NCBI GenBank assembly: GCA_005880075.1
Contig: VBJT01000066.1
Location: forward strand, 1 to 16,239
Reading direction: 5' to 3'
Origin: Chloroflexota bacterium
GTDB lineage: Bacteria > Chloroflexota > Dehalococcoidia > SM23-28-2 > RBG-16-64-32
DNA length: 16,239 nucleotides
Below, piece after piece: positions 6,473-14,387 of the stretch. The translations under genes and the position numbers were made by a program. The stretch's first letter is position 1, and every line of letters begins with the position of its first letter. The notes below the pieces were generated by a model, which was given only the letters and a program-made list of their open reading frames with translations, was not told the origin of the DNA and made no database searches.

Positions 6473-8832
6473 TAGGGGGTTCCCTGAGCGGAGGCGGCAG
6501 GGGCGCACGTAGGACGCCACCGGTATAACGTGAAGTCACCGTTGTCAAAGAGCAGGCTGAAGTTACACCTGCGCGAGATTTCCGCCTTGAGCTTGTCGAT
6601 GAACTCAGGCTGGTTGTAGAAGAGTCGTGCGGCGGCAGCGTCCCCCTGGCTGAGCGCGACATAAATCGGCCAATCATCGTGCCGCCAGCGGTTGCGGTCC
6701 GGGCGGAGGTAGCCCTCGGCGTCGGGTGGCTTGTTCTTGCCGGGCTGGATACCATACCGCCAGTCGAGTTGAATGGTGTTTTCGAAGGTCCCCGCCGGGT
6801 AGGCGCCGTAAATGTTGGCCGGGCCGATCGAGGCGACGTAGTTGAAGCCCTCGACTTCCTTTGGGGAGACGTAGTCATAAAGTTCATTGCCGTAGCGGGC
6901 TACCATGTGCAGGGGCGCGACAAGAGCCAATAGGGCCACTACCGCGATCACCGGGGTCCGCCATTTGAACGCGCCCGCGACAAGGAGCGAAAACGCGGGC
7001 AGGCTAAACAGCAGCGCGCGGATCAGCATTTCACCCCCGTAAACATAGAGCGGAGCGACGATGGCGAGAGCGATGAAGCAGACGACCGCAAACGGCGCGG
7101 GCTGCCATAGGTACATCAGGCTCCTCTGGCGCATTGTCCCAATCGTCTGCAAAGTCGTACCAGCGCCACGTCCCATCAGTTCGAGACTTCGCCTGTCTTG
7201 CCGCTCTGTCAGACGCATCAGGAAGCAAATGGCCGCGACACCGGCGGCGATGAGTGTCATCAGCATCCGAAGCCTTCCTACCACGACGTGATCGGGCGTG
7301 CCCGCCAGGCGCGAGCCGACATTGAGGTTGAAGAAGTCCTGAATGTCGAGGATGTTGTCTTGGATGCGCTGGTGCGAAAAGTCGAAGAATGAGGCCGCGC
7401 CGTACACCTGCCAGGCGAAAAACATGACTGCCGTCGCGAGCAGCAGGCTCCGCTGCCGCATCTGCCCGCTCGCTGTTAGCGCCAGGATGATGGCCAGAAC
7501 GATACCTGCGGTGAGTACGTGCGTGACAACCAGGGAGCCATAAATGGCGAGCGTCAGAGCCATCAGCGGCACCCCGAAGTAGCCGTCCCGATGCGCTACC
7601 ATGTGCGCGAACAGGGCCAGCAGGCAGAGGAACAGGAAGAAGGCTAGGGCCTGCGGGGCGAAATAATCCTGCCCCGTCCAGTTGAACAGGTAGAAGAACC
7701 AGACGCCTGCCCACCAGCCGTTCCCCGCTGGCCGGAAGACGCGCAGCAGGTAGGTCAAGGGGAACAGGTATACTATCTGGATCACGAACGGGAACAATCC
7801 CATGAGTTGCGTGGGCGATAGGCCGGTTACCTTCAACACACCCGTCATAACTATGGGGAAGCCCGGCCAGTTGTGGTAGACGACGAGGTCAGGCGCAAAC
7901 CCATGGCCAGCGGCAAGCCAATCGACGGCACTGAAGTTCTTGTAAGACGAGCGGAACCTCGCCGTTGACTCAAGCAGATATGGCGCCAGCCAGATCGCGA
8001 CCATCAGCAGCAGCAATTGCGCCAGAACGATGGCGTCGACCTTGCGGTTCGTGAACCAGAGGCATGACGAAGCGAGTGGAAGCAGGACCAACCCCACATA
8101 AAACGAGAGCGGGAAGCTCCTGGCGATGCCGTAGTCCGTCAGATCGAGCGACGAGGTCGCCATGCCGAGTACCAGACAAAGTACGCTGAGCACCGAGGCA
8201 ACAATGGAAGCGTTGAAGAGCAGCGTGTCGCGATCGATCCGGGAGGGTTGCCGGGCCTCAGGAACCGCGCTCTCGAGTGCAGCCGCTTGAGGCGTGGACG
8301 CCGCCGCGGCCAGCGCTTGCGCCCTCTCGCCGTCGTAGCGCCGTCGGCTCGCGGGGTTTCGGAGGGTGGCAAAGGCCTGATCGAGCAGCTCAATCAGCCT
8401 GGGCGCCCCATCGCCGGCTTGAATGACGGCCTGGTAGAGCTCGCGCATGACCGGATAGGCCGCTTCGATGACGGAGCGCTCCGCGGCTGGGTCTACCCTC
8501 AATACCTCGTAGTAGTCGATTGACGGCAAGTGATCGTGATCGTCGTCCACCCGTTTTAAGGCAGAGCCATCGCTCTCGAGCCCCGGAATTGGGGCATTCG
8601 AACGAATATTCATGGCGCTGTCGTAAGCGGCACGCTTCTCGGGGTCTGAAAGCACCTGGTAAGCGCGTTCCAACTGACGCACACGGCCGCCGGCGGCGCC
8701 TTCGCCCCGGCTACTGACGCCTGCGCGGCCAACGAGGCGCCAGTATACAGCCGTTATCAGTTCGAGCGGCGCCGCTGGATGCACCTGGAGCAGCGCGTAA
8801 ATGTTTGATCTACTGGTTCTCGTCGTCGCCAT
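6472..8832 (-). CDS. Polytopic GT-C-like membrane protein with two degenerate N-terminal J-domains
   Basis: This protein has 786 residues. Residues about 10-74 and 105-170 each resemble a DnaJ J-domain: the first has NIYALLQVHPAAP and ends AYQVLSDPEKRAAYD, the second has DYYEVLRVDPAAE and ends RNPASRRRYD. Neither has the HPD tripeptide needed to stimulate Hsp70 ATPase. From about residue 205 there are many membrane helices, with a LDLTDYG segment (about 229-235) in the first loop and VVYHNWPGFPI further on, as in GT-C type, lipid-linked-sugar-dependent glycosyltransferases. After the last helix, about 130 residues (from ARYGNELYDYV) form a soluble tail. AGGGGA stands just before ATG 8832. Neighbouring GT2 genes on the same strand support a glycan role. 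The GT-C assignment rests on topology and loop motifs, not a full family match. Confidence 0.8.
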   Translation of the reverse strand: MATTRTSRSNIYALLQVHPAAPLELITAVYWRLVGRAGVSSRGEGAAGGRVRQLERAYQVLSDPEKRAAYDSAMNIRSNAPIPGLESDGSALKRVDDDHDHLPSIDYYEVLRVDPAAERSVIEAAYPVMRELYQAVIQAGDGAPRLIELLDQAFATLRNPASRRRYDGERAQALAAAASTPQAAALESAVPEARQPSRIDRDTLLFNASIVASVLSVLCLVLGMATSSLDLTDYGIARSFPLSFYVGLVLLPLASSCLWFTNRKVDAIVLAQLLLLMVAIWLAPYLLESTARFRSSYKNFSAVDWLAAGHGFAPDLVVYHNWPGFPIVMTGVLKVTGLSPTQLMGLFPFVIQIVYLFPLTYLLRVFRPAGNGWWAGVWFFYLFNWTGQDYFAPQALAFFLFLCLLALFAHMVAHRDGYFGVPLMALTLAIYGSLVVTHVLTAGIVLAIILALTASGQMRQRSLLLATAVMFFAWQVYGAASFFDFSHQRIQDNILDIQDFFNLNVGSRLAGTPDHVVVGRLRMLMTLIAAGVAAICFLMRLTERQDRRSLELMGRGAGTTLQTIGTMRQRSLMYLWQPAPFAVVCFIALAIVAPLYVYGGEMLIRALLFSLPAFSLLVAGAFKWRTPVIAVVALLALVAPLHMVARYGNELYDYVSPKEVEGFNYVASIGPANIYGAYPAGTFENTIQLDWRYGIQPGKNKPPDAEGYLRPDRNRWRHDDWPIYVALSQGDAAAARLFYNQPEFIDKLKAEISRRCNFSLLFDNGDFTLYRWRPTCAPAASAQGTP

Positions 8833-8982
8833 ACTTCCCCTAAATGGTAAACCATGCGGGCGTGCTGTTCACTCGCACCGCGCGGCAATCGATTAGCAAG
8901 ACGGAGTGCTCCGACCGGCGTTACTAACGTCCGTCTCGGCATCTGGTTCTGCATCGGTATGACAAGCTGGTGGGCCGGTGGC
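8833..8982 (-). other. Operon gap with inverted repeats
   Basis: This 150-bp noncoding gap separates the two genes. It holds an inverted repeat GACGGA (8900-8905) / TCCGTC (8930-8935). Nested inside are GGAG/CTCC arms (8903-8912) and CGTTA/TAACG (8919-8929). I found no convincing -35/-10 pair and no T tract. It could be a weak attenuator, an operator or an mRNA processing site. Confidence 0.3.
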
Positions 8983-9963
8983 CTATTGCCGGCGGATTCG
9001 TCCACGCAGAAACTCAAGCGCGAACCCCGCCCCGACAGCGCCCACGCCGAGAGCAGTGATGCCGATGCGCGCCGCGCCGCCGCTCGCGTCCTTCAGCATG
9101 ACGACATTGCGAGCGTCACGCAGAATGGCGCTCGGCAGCGTTCGCGAGAGGTAGCCTACCTCCGTGCTGGTAGCCGCGGCTCCCCAGAGTCTGCGCACGA
9201 CCACTTTAGAGACCCCCTCAAAATAGCAGCGCCTGGCGAAATAGCTGACCGTTTGCCGCGACCGAGATGCGTGATGATGCACCAGCGCTTCCGGAGTGTA
9301 GATGATCCTCTTACCCGGCCAGCGTTCTAGTGCGCGAATGCAAATTTCTGTCTCCTCACAGCCAAGGGGCTGGCTGCCCAGACGGCCGATGTCCGGACTG
9401 AAGGCGCCTACTTCCGCAAACACAGACGCTCGGAACGACATATTGCAGCCGATCATGTTGCGAATGCTGCCCTCTGTCATGCCGCGGTAGGAGCAGCCGA
9501 TCACCCACAAAAACTCCTCGGGCAACCAGCCGGGCTGCCTTCCGCCTTCCCAGACGGGCTCGATCCGGCCGCCGGCACCGATCACATCAGGGTCCTGATA
9601 GCACGCCACTAGTTCCTCGAGCCACCTGCTTTCAGCAGCAGCGTCATCGTCGATGAACGCTACGATCTCGCCCTGGGCGAGCGCGATGCCTGTATTGCGG
9701 GCGTTCGCCAGGCCTCGGTCCCCGCTGTTCGGCGCGATGCGCAGGCTGTCGCCTGCCGTCTTCTCGAGTTCCTCCTGGAGCCCCGGATTGTGGTCGATGA
9801 TGAGCACGATCTCGCTCGGCGGGTACGTCTGCTCCTGCAGTGACGCGATGGTCTCCTTAAGTTGAGACAGGCGCTCGTTTGAATAGGCGCAAACGATCAC
9901 GGAGGCTCGAGGCTTGAAGTCCTCCGCGGCTCTGGTGGGTCCTTCTTCGGTCGCTTTGATCAT
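8983..9963 (-). CDS. Family 2 glycosyltransferase, AglG-like type
   Basis: This is a 326-residue GT2. The opening SVIVCAYSNERL (about 21-32), the NTG segment after RGLANAR, and IDDDAAAE (DDD at 105-107) are the nucleotide-sugar-binding core. CEETEICIRAL lies in the region where GT2 enzymes carry the acceptor-side acidic residues. The overall pattern resembles archaeal and bacterial glucosyl-dolichyl-phosphate glucuronosyltransferase-like GT2 proteins, so a lipid-linked acceptor is plausible, but I would not name the sugar. A C-terminal hydrophobic helix (about 296-318, IGITALGVGAVGAGFALEFL) then RGRIRRQ suggests membrane anchoring. ATG 9963 follows the upstream stop by four bases, which indicates a shared transcript. 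No clear Shine-Dalgarno precedes it. Confidence 0.88.
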   Translation of the reverse strand: MIKATEEGPTRAAEDFKPRASVIVCAYSNERLSQLKETIASLQEQTYPPSEIVLIIDHNPGLQEELEKTAGDSLRIAPNSGDRGLANARNTGIALAQGEIVAFIDDDAAAESRWLEELVACYQDPDVIGAGGRIEPVWEGGRQPGWLPEEFLWVIGCSYRGMTEGSIRNMIGCNMSFRASVFAEVGAFSPDIGRLGSQPLGCEETEICIRALERWPGKRIIYTPEALVHHHASRSRQTVSYFARRCYFEGVSKVVVRRLWGAAATSTEVGYLSRTLPSAILRDARNVVMLKDASGGAARIGITALGVGAVGAGFALEFLRGRIRRQ

Positions 9964-9967
9964 CGGG

Positions 9968-10468
9968 TTACAGCCGCCCGCTGCTTAGCAATTCGCGAAG
10001 GCGTTTTTGCCGTTGCAAGCCAAAGATTGTCAGGACTACAGCCGTTGCGGCCGCAATCTGGGTAAGGGCAGTCAGCCGAGGCGATAGCCCTGGCGCCCCC
10101 GGAAACTCGAGACCGAAGAGCGGCCACAGAAGCGTCCCCGGCGACCGAATGACAGGGTCGACGAGCAGGTGCGTCATCGCGGCTCCGCTCATGGACAGCA
10201 GCCGCGCGTCCCGACGGCGCCTCCAAAAGTACATTCCGGCGAAAAGCAGCGGCAAGTTAAGTAGCAATGTATGACCCAGGAAGTGCTGGTCGGGACTCGA
10301 ACGGCGTACTCGAAACGCGGTGCGCTGAGCCCGGTCAACGAGGTCCGGAAGCAGAGACCCGATCCCCGTGCCGTTCGCGAGCTTCCGCCCATGTTTTTTG
10401 GAGGCGAGGAGCCGGGACCCGGCCCAGATGGAGCCGCAAGCAACAGTGATATGCGGAAGAGAACGCAT
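9968..10468 (-). CDS. YdjM/DUF457-like membrane protein (putative metal-dependent hydrolase)
   Basis: From ATG 10468 the protein is 166 residues. It has the layout of the YdjM-like (LexA-binding, DUF457) family: an early LPHITVACGS segment, SLLPDLVDR, HFLGHTLLLNLPLL, and AAMTHLLVDPVIRSPGTLLWPLFG, with His and Asp residues at positions expected for the predicted metal site inside membrane helices. A C-terminal hydrophobic helix (about residues 130-150) follows. The catalytic activity of this family is not established. The frame stays open to an ATG at 10594, which would overlap the divergent gene's start by 8 bp, and to ATG 10507. I prefer 10468 because the family motif begins immediately after it, but no start has a good ribosome binding site. 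It is the first gene of the minus-strand operon. Confidence 0.65.
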   Translation of the reverse strand: MRSLPHITVACGSIWAGSRLLASKKHGRKLANGTGIGSLLPDLVDRAQRTAFRVRRSSPDQHFLGHTLLLNLPLLFAGMYFWRRRRDARLLSMSGAAMTHLLVDPVIRSPGTLLWPLFGLEFPGAPGLSPRLTALTQIAAATAVVLTIFGLQRQKRLRELLSSGRL

Positions 10469-10586
10469 TACTCGATTAAGATTGGATAAGTCTAGTCTAC
10501 GTTGCATGCGCGGCCGGGGGAATGGTCCCGCGTTATCGTCAATCTCCGCCGCGCGTTTAGTATCATGAAAGTCAGGGCGGAGATCT
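10469..10586. promoter_or_regulatory. Divergent intergenic region
   Basis: These 118 bp separate the two divergent operons and include a short AT-richer stretch (10469-10497). A minus-strand TTGACG (10535-10540) resembles a -35 box, but nothing like a -10 box stands 16-18 bases further on. On the plus strand, GGAG (10579-10582) sits four bases before ATG 10587 and is a good ribosome binding site. Promoters for both operons should lie here by position; I cannot pin them. Confidence 0.4.
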
Positions 10587-11711
10587 ATGAACATTGACTA
10601 CGACATCCACGGAGTGCTTGGCCTCCGTCTGATCAATCCCACACCCTCGCTGGCTCGCCTCGTTGCCCGCCAGTTCGACCCCTGGCGCCCTGCGTCCCTG
10701 GCGTCTGAGCCTGACGTTTCAATCTCGCGTCTCACACCCCCTTCCCCCCGTGAACGCCGCTATCGTCTCGGCGATGCGGGCGATAGTCAAGAATGCGATT
10801 TCGGCGAATCAGAATTCATTCTGCGCAAGGGAACGATGGCCGTCAGCATCCCCTTCGCCTTCGTCGGATCGGGGTGCACTATTGGCTGGTCAGGCGCAGG
10901 CGGAATGCGGCGCCTGCTGATTGACTACGTCCGTCCCGCGCTCCAGATAGCGCTTCTGCCGAAGGATCGATTGGCACTGCATTCCGCGGCCGTCAATTAC
11001 GGTGGGAAGGGGATCCTCCTTGCCGGCTGGGCCGAAAGCGGGAAGACCGAGGCAATGTTAGGCTTCTTGCAGGCCGGGGCCGCGTTCGTCTCCGATAAGT
11101 GGACGATCGTTGACGGTGACGGCTCTTCCATCCACCACTTTCCTACGCCCATAACCGTCCGCAACTGGATGATCGATCTGATCCCTGGGTTGCGGGACCG
11201 CCTTAAAGCTACGGAGCTTCTGCGGGCGCGCGCAGCCGGACTCGTGACCTCAGTGATTCGCGCTGAAGCACTGAGCCACGCACCCTTGACCACCGGCGTG
11301 AAAGGGCTGGCCGACTTGGCCGGTCGCGTGTCAGTGACTCCTAGTCAACTCCTCGGCAAGGACGGAGACGGGGCCAGCCAATGGCGGTCTTCTCCCTCGG
11401 CGCCGCTGGCGAGTCTGTTCCTGCTGGTCACCAGCGGAGAGGACAGAATCGCTGTTCGTGAGGCAGACGTCGACGAGGTGGCTTCCCGCCTTGCCGATTG
11501 CGCCGCATATGAACGGCGCGCCTTTTTCGGGCTCTATCAGCGCTTTAAATACGCTTTCCCGGGCAGGCGCAACCGTCTGATTGAAGAGGCGCGTGAAGCT
11601 GAGTCAAGAACGCTCGCAAAGGCCCTGTCTTCGAAGCGTGTATTCGTGGTGGAGGCGCCCTTTCCCTTCGATCCTGCCGCCCTCTACCGAGCAATTCAGC
11701 CGTTCTGCTGA
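10587..11711 (+). CDS. HprK-like P-loop protein, copy A
   Basis: This 374-residue protein has an HPr kinase/phosphorylase C-terminal-like nucleotide-binding core. ALHSAAVNYGGKGILLAG leads into a Walker A loop GWAESGKT (147-154). The Glu right after the loop (GKTE) and VSDKWTIV (D170) resemble the GKSE and DD segments of HprK. The N-terminal 120 residues and C-terminal 170 residues match no domain I know, and there is no HprK capsule signature, so HPr itself is an unlikely substrate. Such HprK-like proteins are often found in exopolysaccharide and peptide-modification clusters. The gene begins the plus-strand operon, with the next start only two bases after its stop. A role in phosphorylating a sugar, lipid or peptide is inference. 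Confidence 0.75.
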   Translation: MNIDYDIHGVLGLRLINPTPSLARLVARQFDPWRPASLASEPDVSISRLTPPSPRERRYRLGDAGDSQECDFGESEFILRKGTMAVSIPFAFVGSGCTIGWSGAGGMRRLLIDYVRPALQIALLPKDRLALHSAAVNYGGKGILLAGWAESGKTEAMLGFLQAGAAFVSDKWTIVDGDGSSIHHFPTPITVRNWMIDLIPGLRDRLKATELLRARAAGLVTSVIRAEALSHAPLTTGVKGLADLAGRVSVTPSQLLGKDGDGASQWRSSPSAPLASLFLLVTSGEDRIAVREADVDEVASRLADCAAYERRAFFGLYQRFKYAFPGRRNRLIEEAREAESRTLAKALSSKRVFVVEAPFPFDPAALYRAIQPFC

Positions 11712-11713
11712 TT

Positions 11714-12766
11714 ATGCCTCAATCGGGGGAACTTTCGAACACCCGGACCTACGGGTTCCCCTCCGGCGTCACGCTCCGGCTGCAAACCAACGCGCGCGAA
11801 GTCCTCAGCCACCTGGATGCCGAATACCGAAGCGTTCTGGCCAAGGTGCCAGGCGAGGCGGACATTGATGTCTATGCCGGTCAGTCGGCGATCTCGTCCT
11901 CCCCGGAACGGCCCGAATTCAACCAAGCGTACGAGGGCCGCCACAAGACAGTAACATGGCGGGTCGCGGTCGGTGGTCTGGATGAGCGCACCATCCGCGT
12001 CCTGTTTGAAGGCCGCGGCCAGCTTGTCGTCTCCTTCCTCCAGACCTTCTATATCGAGCCGTTGCTCCGTCTGAAGTTTCTCAAACGCGGTCATGCTCTC
12101 GTCCACGCCGCCTGCCTCGCAAACGGCGACTCATCGATACTTTTCCCCGCCGGCTCCGGCGTCGGTAAGAGCACGCTGATGCTGCGACATGCCGCTTCGG
12201 GAAAGCGCGTGCAGGGAGACAACTACGTCATCTTGAGCGGCGAAGGACATACAATTGCGTTTCCAAGACGCCTGCGCATCTACTCCGATCTGGCCGCGGT
12301 AAGCCCAGATATCTTTGGCCGGCTTCCCCCCGCCGAGCGCTGGCGGCTGCGCGTCGCCGGTCTCATCCGAAAATTCTCGCTTGGCTATGCCAACCTGCCG
12401 AGAAGGCTGACAATCGAGGAGATCCTCGGGCCTGGGCGTCTTTGCCCCGAGGCAACGCTCGAGTCCGTCTACTTCCTAAAACGGCATGGAGCCGACAGAC
12501 TGGTCGGGCCCCATCCGGTATCGCATGGCGAGGCCGTCGCCCGCATCCAGGCGATCAATCAGGAGGAGGGCAAGCGGCTGGAGGACGCGGTCGCAGGACG
12601 CCCGGAAGCAGGGCCGGTCTTTCACGAGGCGGCCCTTCTGGAGCGCCGCATTCTGGAAGGTGTTCTCTCAAAATTGCCTATCTTTGAGCTGCTGGTGCCG
12701 CGCGTCCGCAACCCTTCGGCCTTGGTCGCAGAGATCAGTCGCCGCTGTGGACTCGGCGGAGTGTGA
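11714..12766 (+). CDS. HprK-like P-loop protein, copy B
   Basis: This 350-residue protein is a distant paralogue of the preceding gene. ALVHAACLANGDSSILFPAG leads into a canonical Walker A loop GSGVGKST, again at residues 147-154. VQGDNYVIL (D169) sits where copy A has D170. Outside the core the two share little by eye. The start follows copy A's stop by two bases, without a visible ribosome binding site of its own, so translation is probably coupled. The 3' end overlaps the flippase start (TGATG). The pair may form a heteromer, or each may act on its own substrate; the sequence does not decide. Confidence 0.75.
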   Translation: MPQSGELSNTRTYGFPSGVTLRLQTNAREVLSHLDAEYRSVLAKVPGEADIDVYAGQSAISSSPERPEFNQAYEGRHKTVTWRVAVGGLDERTIRVLFEGRGQLVVSFLQTFYIEPLLRLKFLKRGHALVHAACLANGDSSILFPAGSGVGKSTLMLRHAASGKRVQGDNYVILSGEGHTIAFPRRLRIYSDLAAVSPDIFGRLPPAERWRLRVAGLIRKFSLGYANLPRRLTIEEILGPGRLCPEATLESVYFLKRHGADRLVGPHPVSHGEAVARIQAINQEEGKRLEDAVAGRPEAGPVFHEAALLERRILEGVLSKLPIFELLVPRVRNPSALVAEISRRCGLGGV

Positions 12767-14163
12767 TGGCAAACACCAAGAAGGGACCGGCGCCAGCGAG
12801 CCGTCCTGGGCTGGAAGCCGCGGCTCGGCGCCGGCCGGTCTTCCGGCCGCTGGGCGCTATAGCTTCGCTCGGTCGCATCCCTCTCTACCGGAGCGCCACA
12901 GCGCTGGTGTTGACAACAGGCGCCAATGCCGGCCTCGGCCTCATCTTCTGGACGCTCGCCGCCCGCCTGTACTCAATCGAGGAAGTGGGACGAGGCGCAG
13001 CGACTATCGCGGCGCTCCAGCTCGTCTCGATGCTGGGATGCGCGGGCCTCACGCCGGCATTGATCAGGTTCATCCCGCCCAGCCGCCTGAGTACACGGCG
13101 GCTGGTCGAGATCACGTATCTAGCTGGCGTCTCCCTGGCGGTATTGTGTGGCGCCGGCGTGCTCATCGCGAGCTATTTGTTCATTGAGCCCCTGTCAGTC
13201 CCGGGCTTTGTCTTTTTAGGAGGGGTAGCAGTATTCGCCGTCTTCACCCTGCAAGACGGCGCTCTGATCGGTCTGCGGCGGGAGGGATGGGTGCCTCTCG
13301 AGAACGCAGGATTTGGGATCGTGAAGATCCTCTTCCTGGTCGCCTTCTCGGCAGGCGGCGCTTGGGGAATCTTCGTTTCCTGGTCCATCACGACGGCGAT
13401 GGTTGTTGTCCCGGTGAACCTCGCCCTGTTTCTCAGGTTCATTCCGGCGCATGGCGGCCGCGGCCGTGAACATGAGCGCGAGTTCACCCTGTCCGAAATC
13501 GGCCGTTTCTCTGGAGCGAATCATCTCAGCGCGCTTCTGATGGGACTTCCAGACTTCTTGATGCCGGTTATCGTGTTGCAGATCGCCGGAGACAGGGACA
13601 ACGCGTTCTTCTACGCAGGCTGGTCGCTCGTTTGGCCACTACGCTTGGTCGCTGTCAATGTCGCGAATGCCTTTACTGCCCACGCCGCAGACGATGAGAG
13701 CCGCGCCGGCGAGCTGTCGATCAAGGCCGGTCTCTTGATTCTCGCTATCTTCCTGCCTCTCGTGTTATTCCTGACGCTGGGCAGTCATCCGCTCCTCCAA
13801 GTGCTCTTTGGACGAGAGTACGCTAACCACGGCGATATCGTCATGCGGCTCCTCGCGCCTGGCCTGCTCGCCTACGCGGTTGTGAGCCTCGGTGTGGCGA
13901 TGGCCCGCGTGCGCCGCCAGCTTTCCCGGCTCCTGGTACTATCGGCTGTCTACGCCGCCGTCAGCCTTCCCGTGAGCATTGCGCTCGTTTCCCATTACGG
14001 GATCGGAGGCGCGGGCGCCGCCTGGTTGATATCGCAGCTCGCCCTCGCGGCGATCGCCGCAGCCATCTGGTCCGGCGGCCTATTTGACCGTTCCGCTGGC
14101 CTGCCGCTCGTGGAAGAAATGAGCTCTCAAGGTCCAGCCGGCGACGTGCTAGCCTCCCGCTAG
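12766..14163 (+). CDS. Polysaccharide flippase, Wzx/MurJ-like (MOP superfamily)
   Basis: This 465-residue protein has a basic N-terminal extension of about 45 residues and then around twelve to fourteen hydrophobic helices. Its opening (ALVLTTGANAGLGLIFWTLAARLYSIEEVGRG), split around the first helix, follows the Wzx pattern of an N-terminal helix, an A.R.[YL]S.EE[VF]G motif and a second helix. A mid-protein FSGANHLSALLMGLPDFLMPVIV segment and a later LFGREYANHG loop also fit. These proteins translocate lipid-linked oligosaccharides across the cytoplasmic membrane. I chose ATG 12766, which shares its A with the upstream TGA; GTG at 12763 is in frame one codon earlier. CGGAG lies about five bases upstream. 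The gene ends the HprK-like/flippase operon. Confidence 0.9.
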   Translation: MANTKKGPAPASRPGLEAAARRRPVFRPLGAIASLGRIPLYRSATALVLTTGANAGLGLIFWTLAARLYSIEEVGRGAATIAALQLVSMLGCAGLTPALIRFIPPSRLSTRRLVEITYLAGVSLAVLCGAGVLIASYLFIEPLSVPGFVFLGGVAVFAVFTLQDGALIGLRREGWVPLENAGFGIVKILFLVAFSAGGAWGIFVSWSITTAMVVVPVNLALFLRFIPAHGGRGREHEREFTLSEIGRFSGANHLSALLMGLPDFLMPVIVLQIAGDRDNAFFYAGWSLVWPLRLVAVNVANAFTAHAADDESRAGELSIKAGLLILAIFLPLVLFLTLGSHPLLQVLFGREYANHGDIVMRLLAPGLLAYAVVSLGVAMARVRRQLSRLLVLSAVYAAVSLPVSIALVSHYGIGGAGAAWLISQLALAAIAAAIWSGGLFDRSAGLPLVEEMSSQGPAGDVLASR

Positions 14164-14295
14164 TCCGGCCCGCCTCCGTCGGCGGCTTAGCTACAACCGT
14201 CCCGAACTTGACGGAACATTTACGCCAAGGCCGGTAACCGCACCCCACAGTGCGCGTCTCCTCCTCTGAACCTTTGGAGGAAGGCGGTATGTGCC
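14164..14295 (+). promoter_or_regulatory. Structured leader with a Shine-Dalgarno-sequestering hairpin
   Basis: Four pairings can be drawn: CCGCC/GGCGG (14170-14185) just after the flippase stop; CGCAC/GTGCG (14239-14254, 6-base loop); TCCTCC/GGAGGA (14259-14281, 11-base loop); and ACCGC (14237-14241) with GCGGT (14284-14288), which would close the two inner hairpins but competes with the base of the CGCAC stem. The third buries the GGAGG ribosome binding site. TTGACG at 14208-14213 resembles a -35 box, but no good -10 follows. No T tract is present. It does not match the c-di-GMP-I consensus or any other riboswitch I can recall. Confidence 0.4.
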
Positions 14296-14387
14296 ATGCA
14301 ACTATTTCCTTTCCGGGTAAAGCTATCGCTTCCGGACGCCATCACTCACCGCAGGTCGAAGCAATCAGCGGTCGGCGGGAGCGCTAA
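14289..14387 (+). CDS. Possible 32-residue leader peptide
   Basis: ATG 14289 lies eight bases after GGAGG (14276-14280), a better spacing than the 15 bases to ATG 14296 of the following gene. The frame differs from that gene and stops with TAA at 14385-14387. The peptide (MCHATISFPGK...) is basic, has no membrane helix and resembles nothing known to me. It could be a regulatory upstream reading frame or a by-product of the real start at 14296. Evidence is limited to the ribosome binding site spacing. Confidence 0.2.
   Translation: MCHATISFPGKAIASGRHHSPQVEAISGRRER

Noticed and set aside
7031..7714. Minus-strand frame of 227 codons inside the GT-C-like gene
   Set aside because: It is an alternate frame of the membrane protein. 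The main frame has membrane helices and J-domains.
10535..10557. Sigma70 promoter for the minus-strand operon at TTGACG
   Set aside because: The -35 match is good, but 16-18 bases further on the sequence is C/G-rich with no -10 box.
12486..13187. Plus-strand frame of 233 codons across the kinase/flippase junction
   Set aside because: It overlaps two well-supported genes in another frame, and its product is low-complexity and Arg/Ser-rich with no domain.
14200..14345. c-di-GMP-I riboswitch upstream of the beta-helix gene
   Set aside because: A CACAGTGC string resembles part of the consensus, but the paired GCAAACC and ACGCAAAGCC elements are absent and the stems do not fit.
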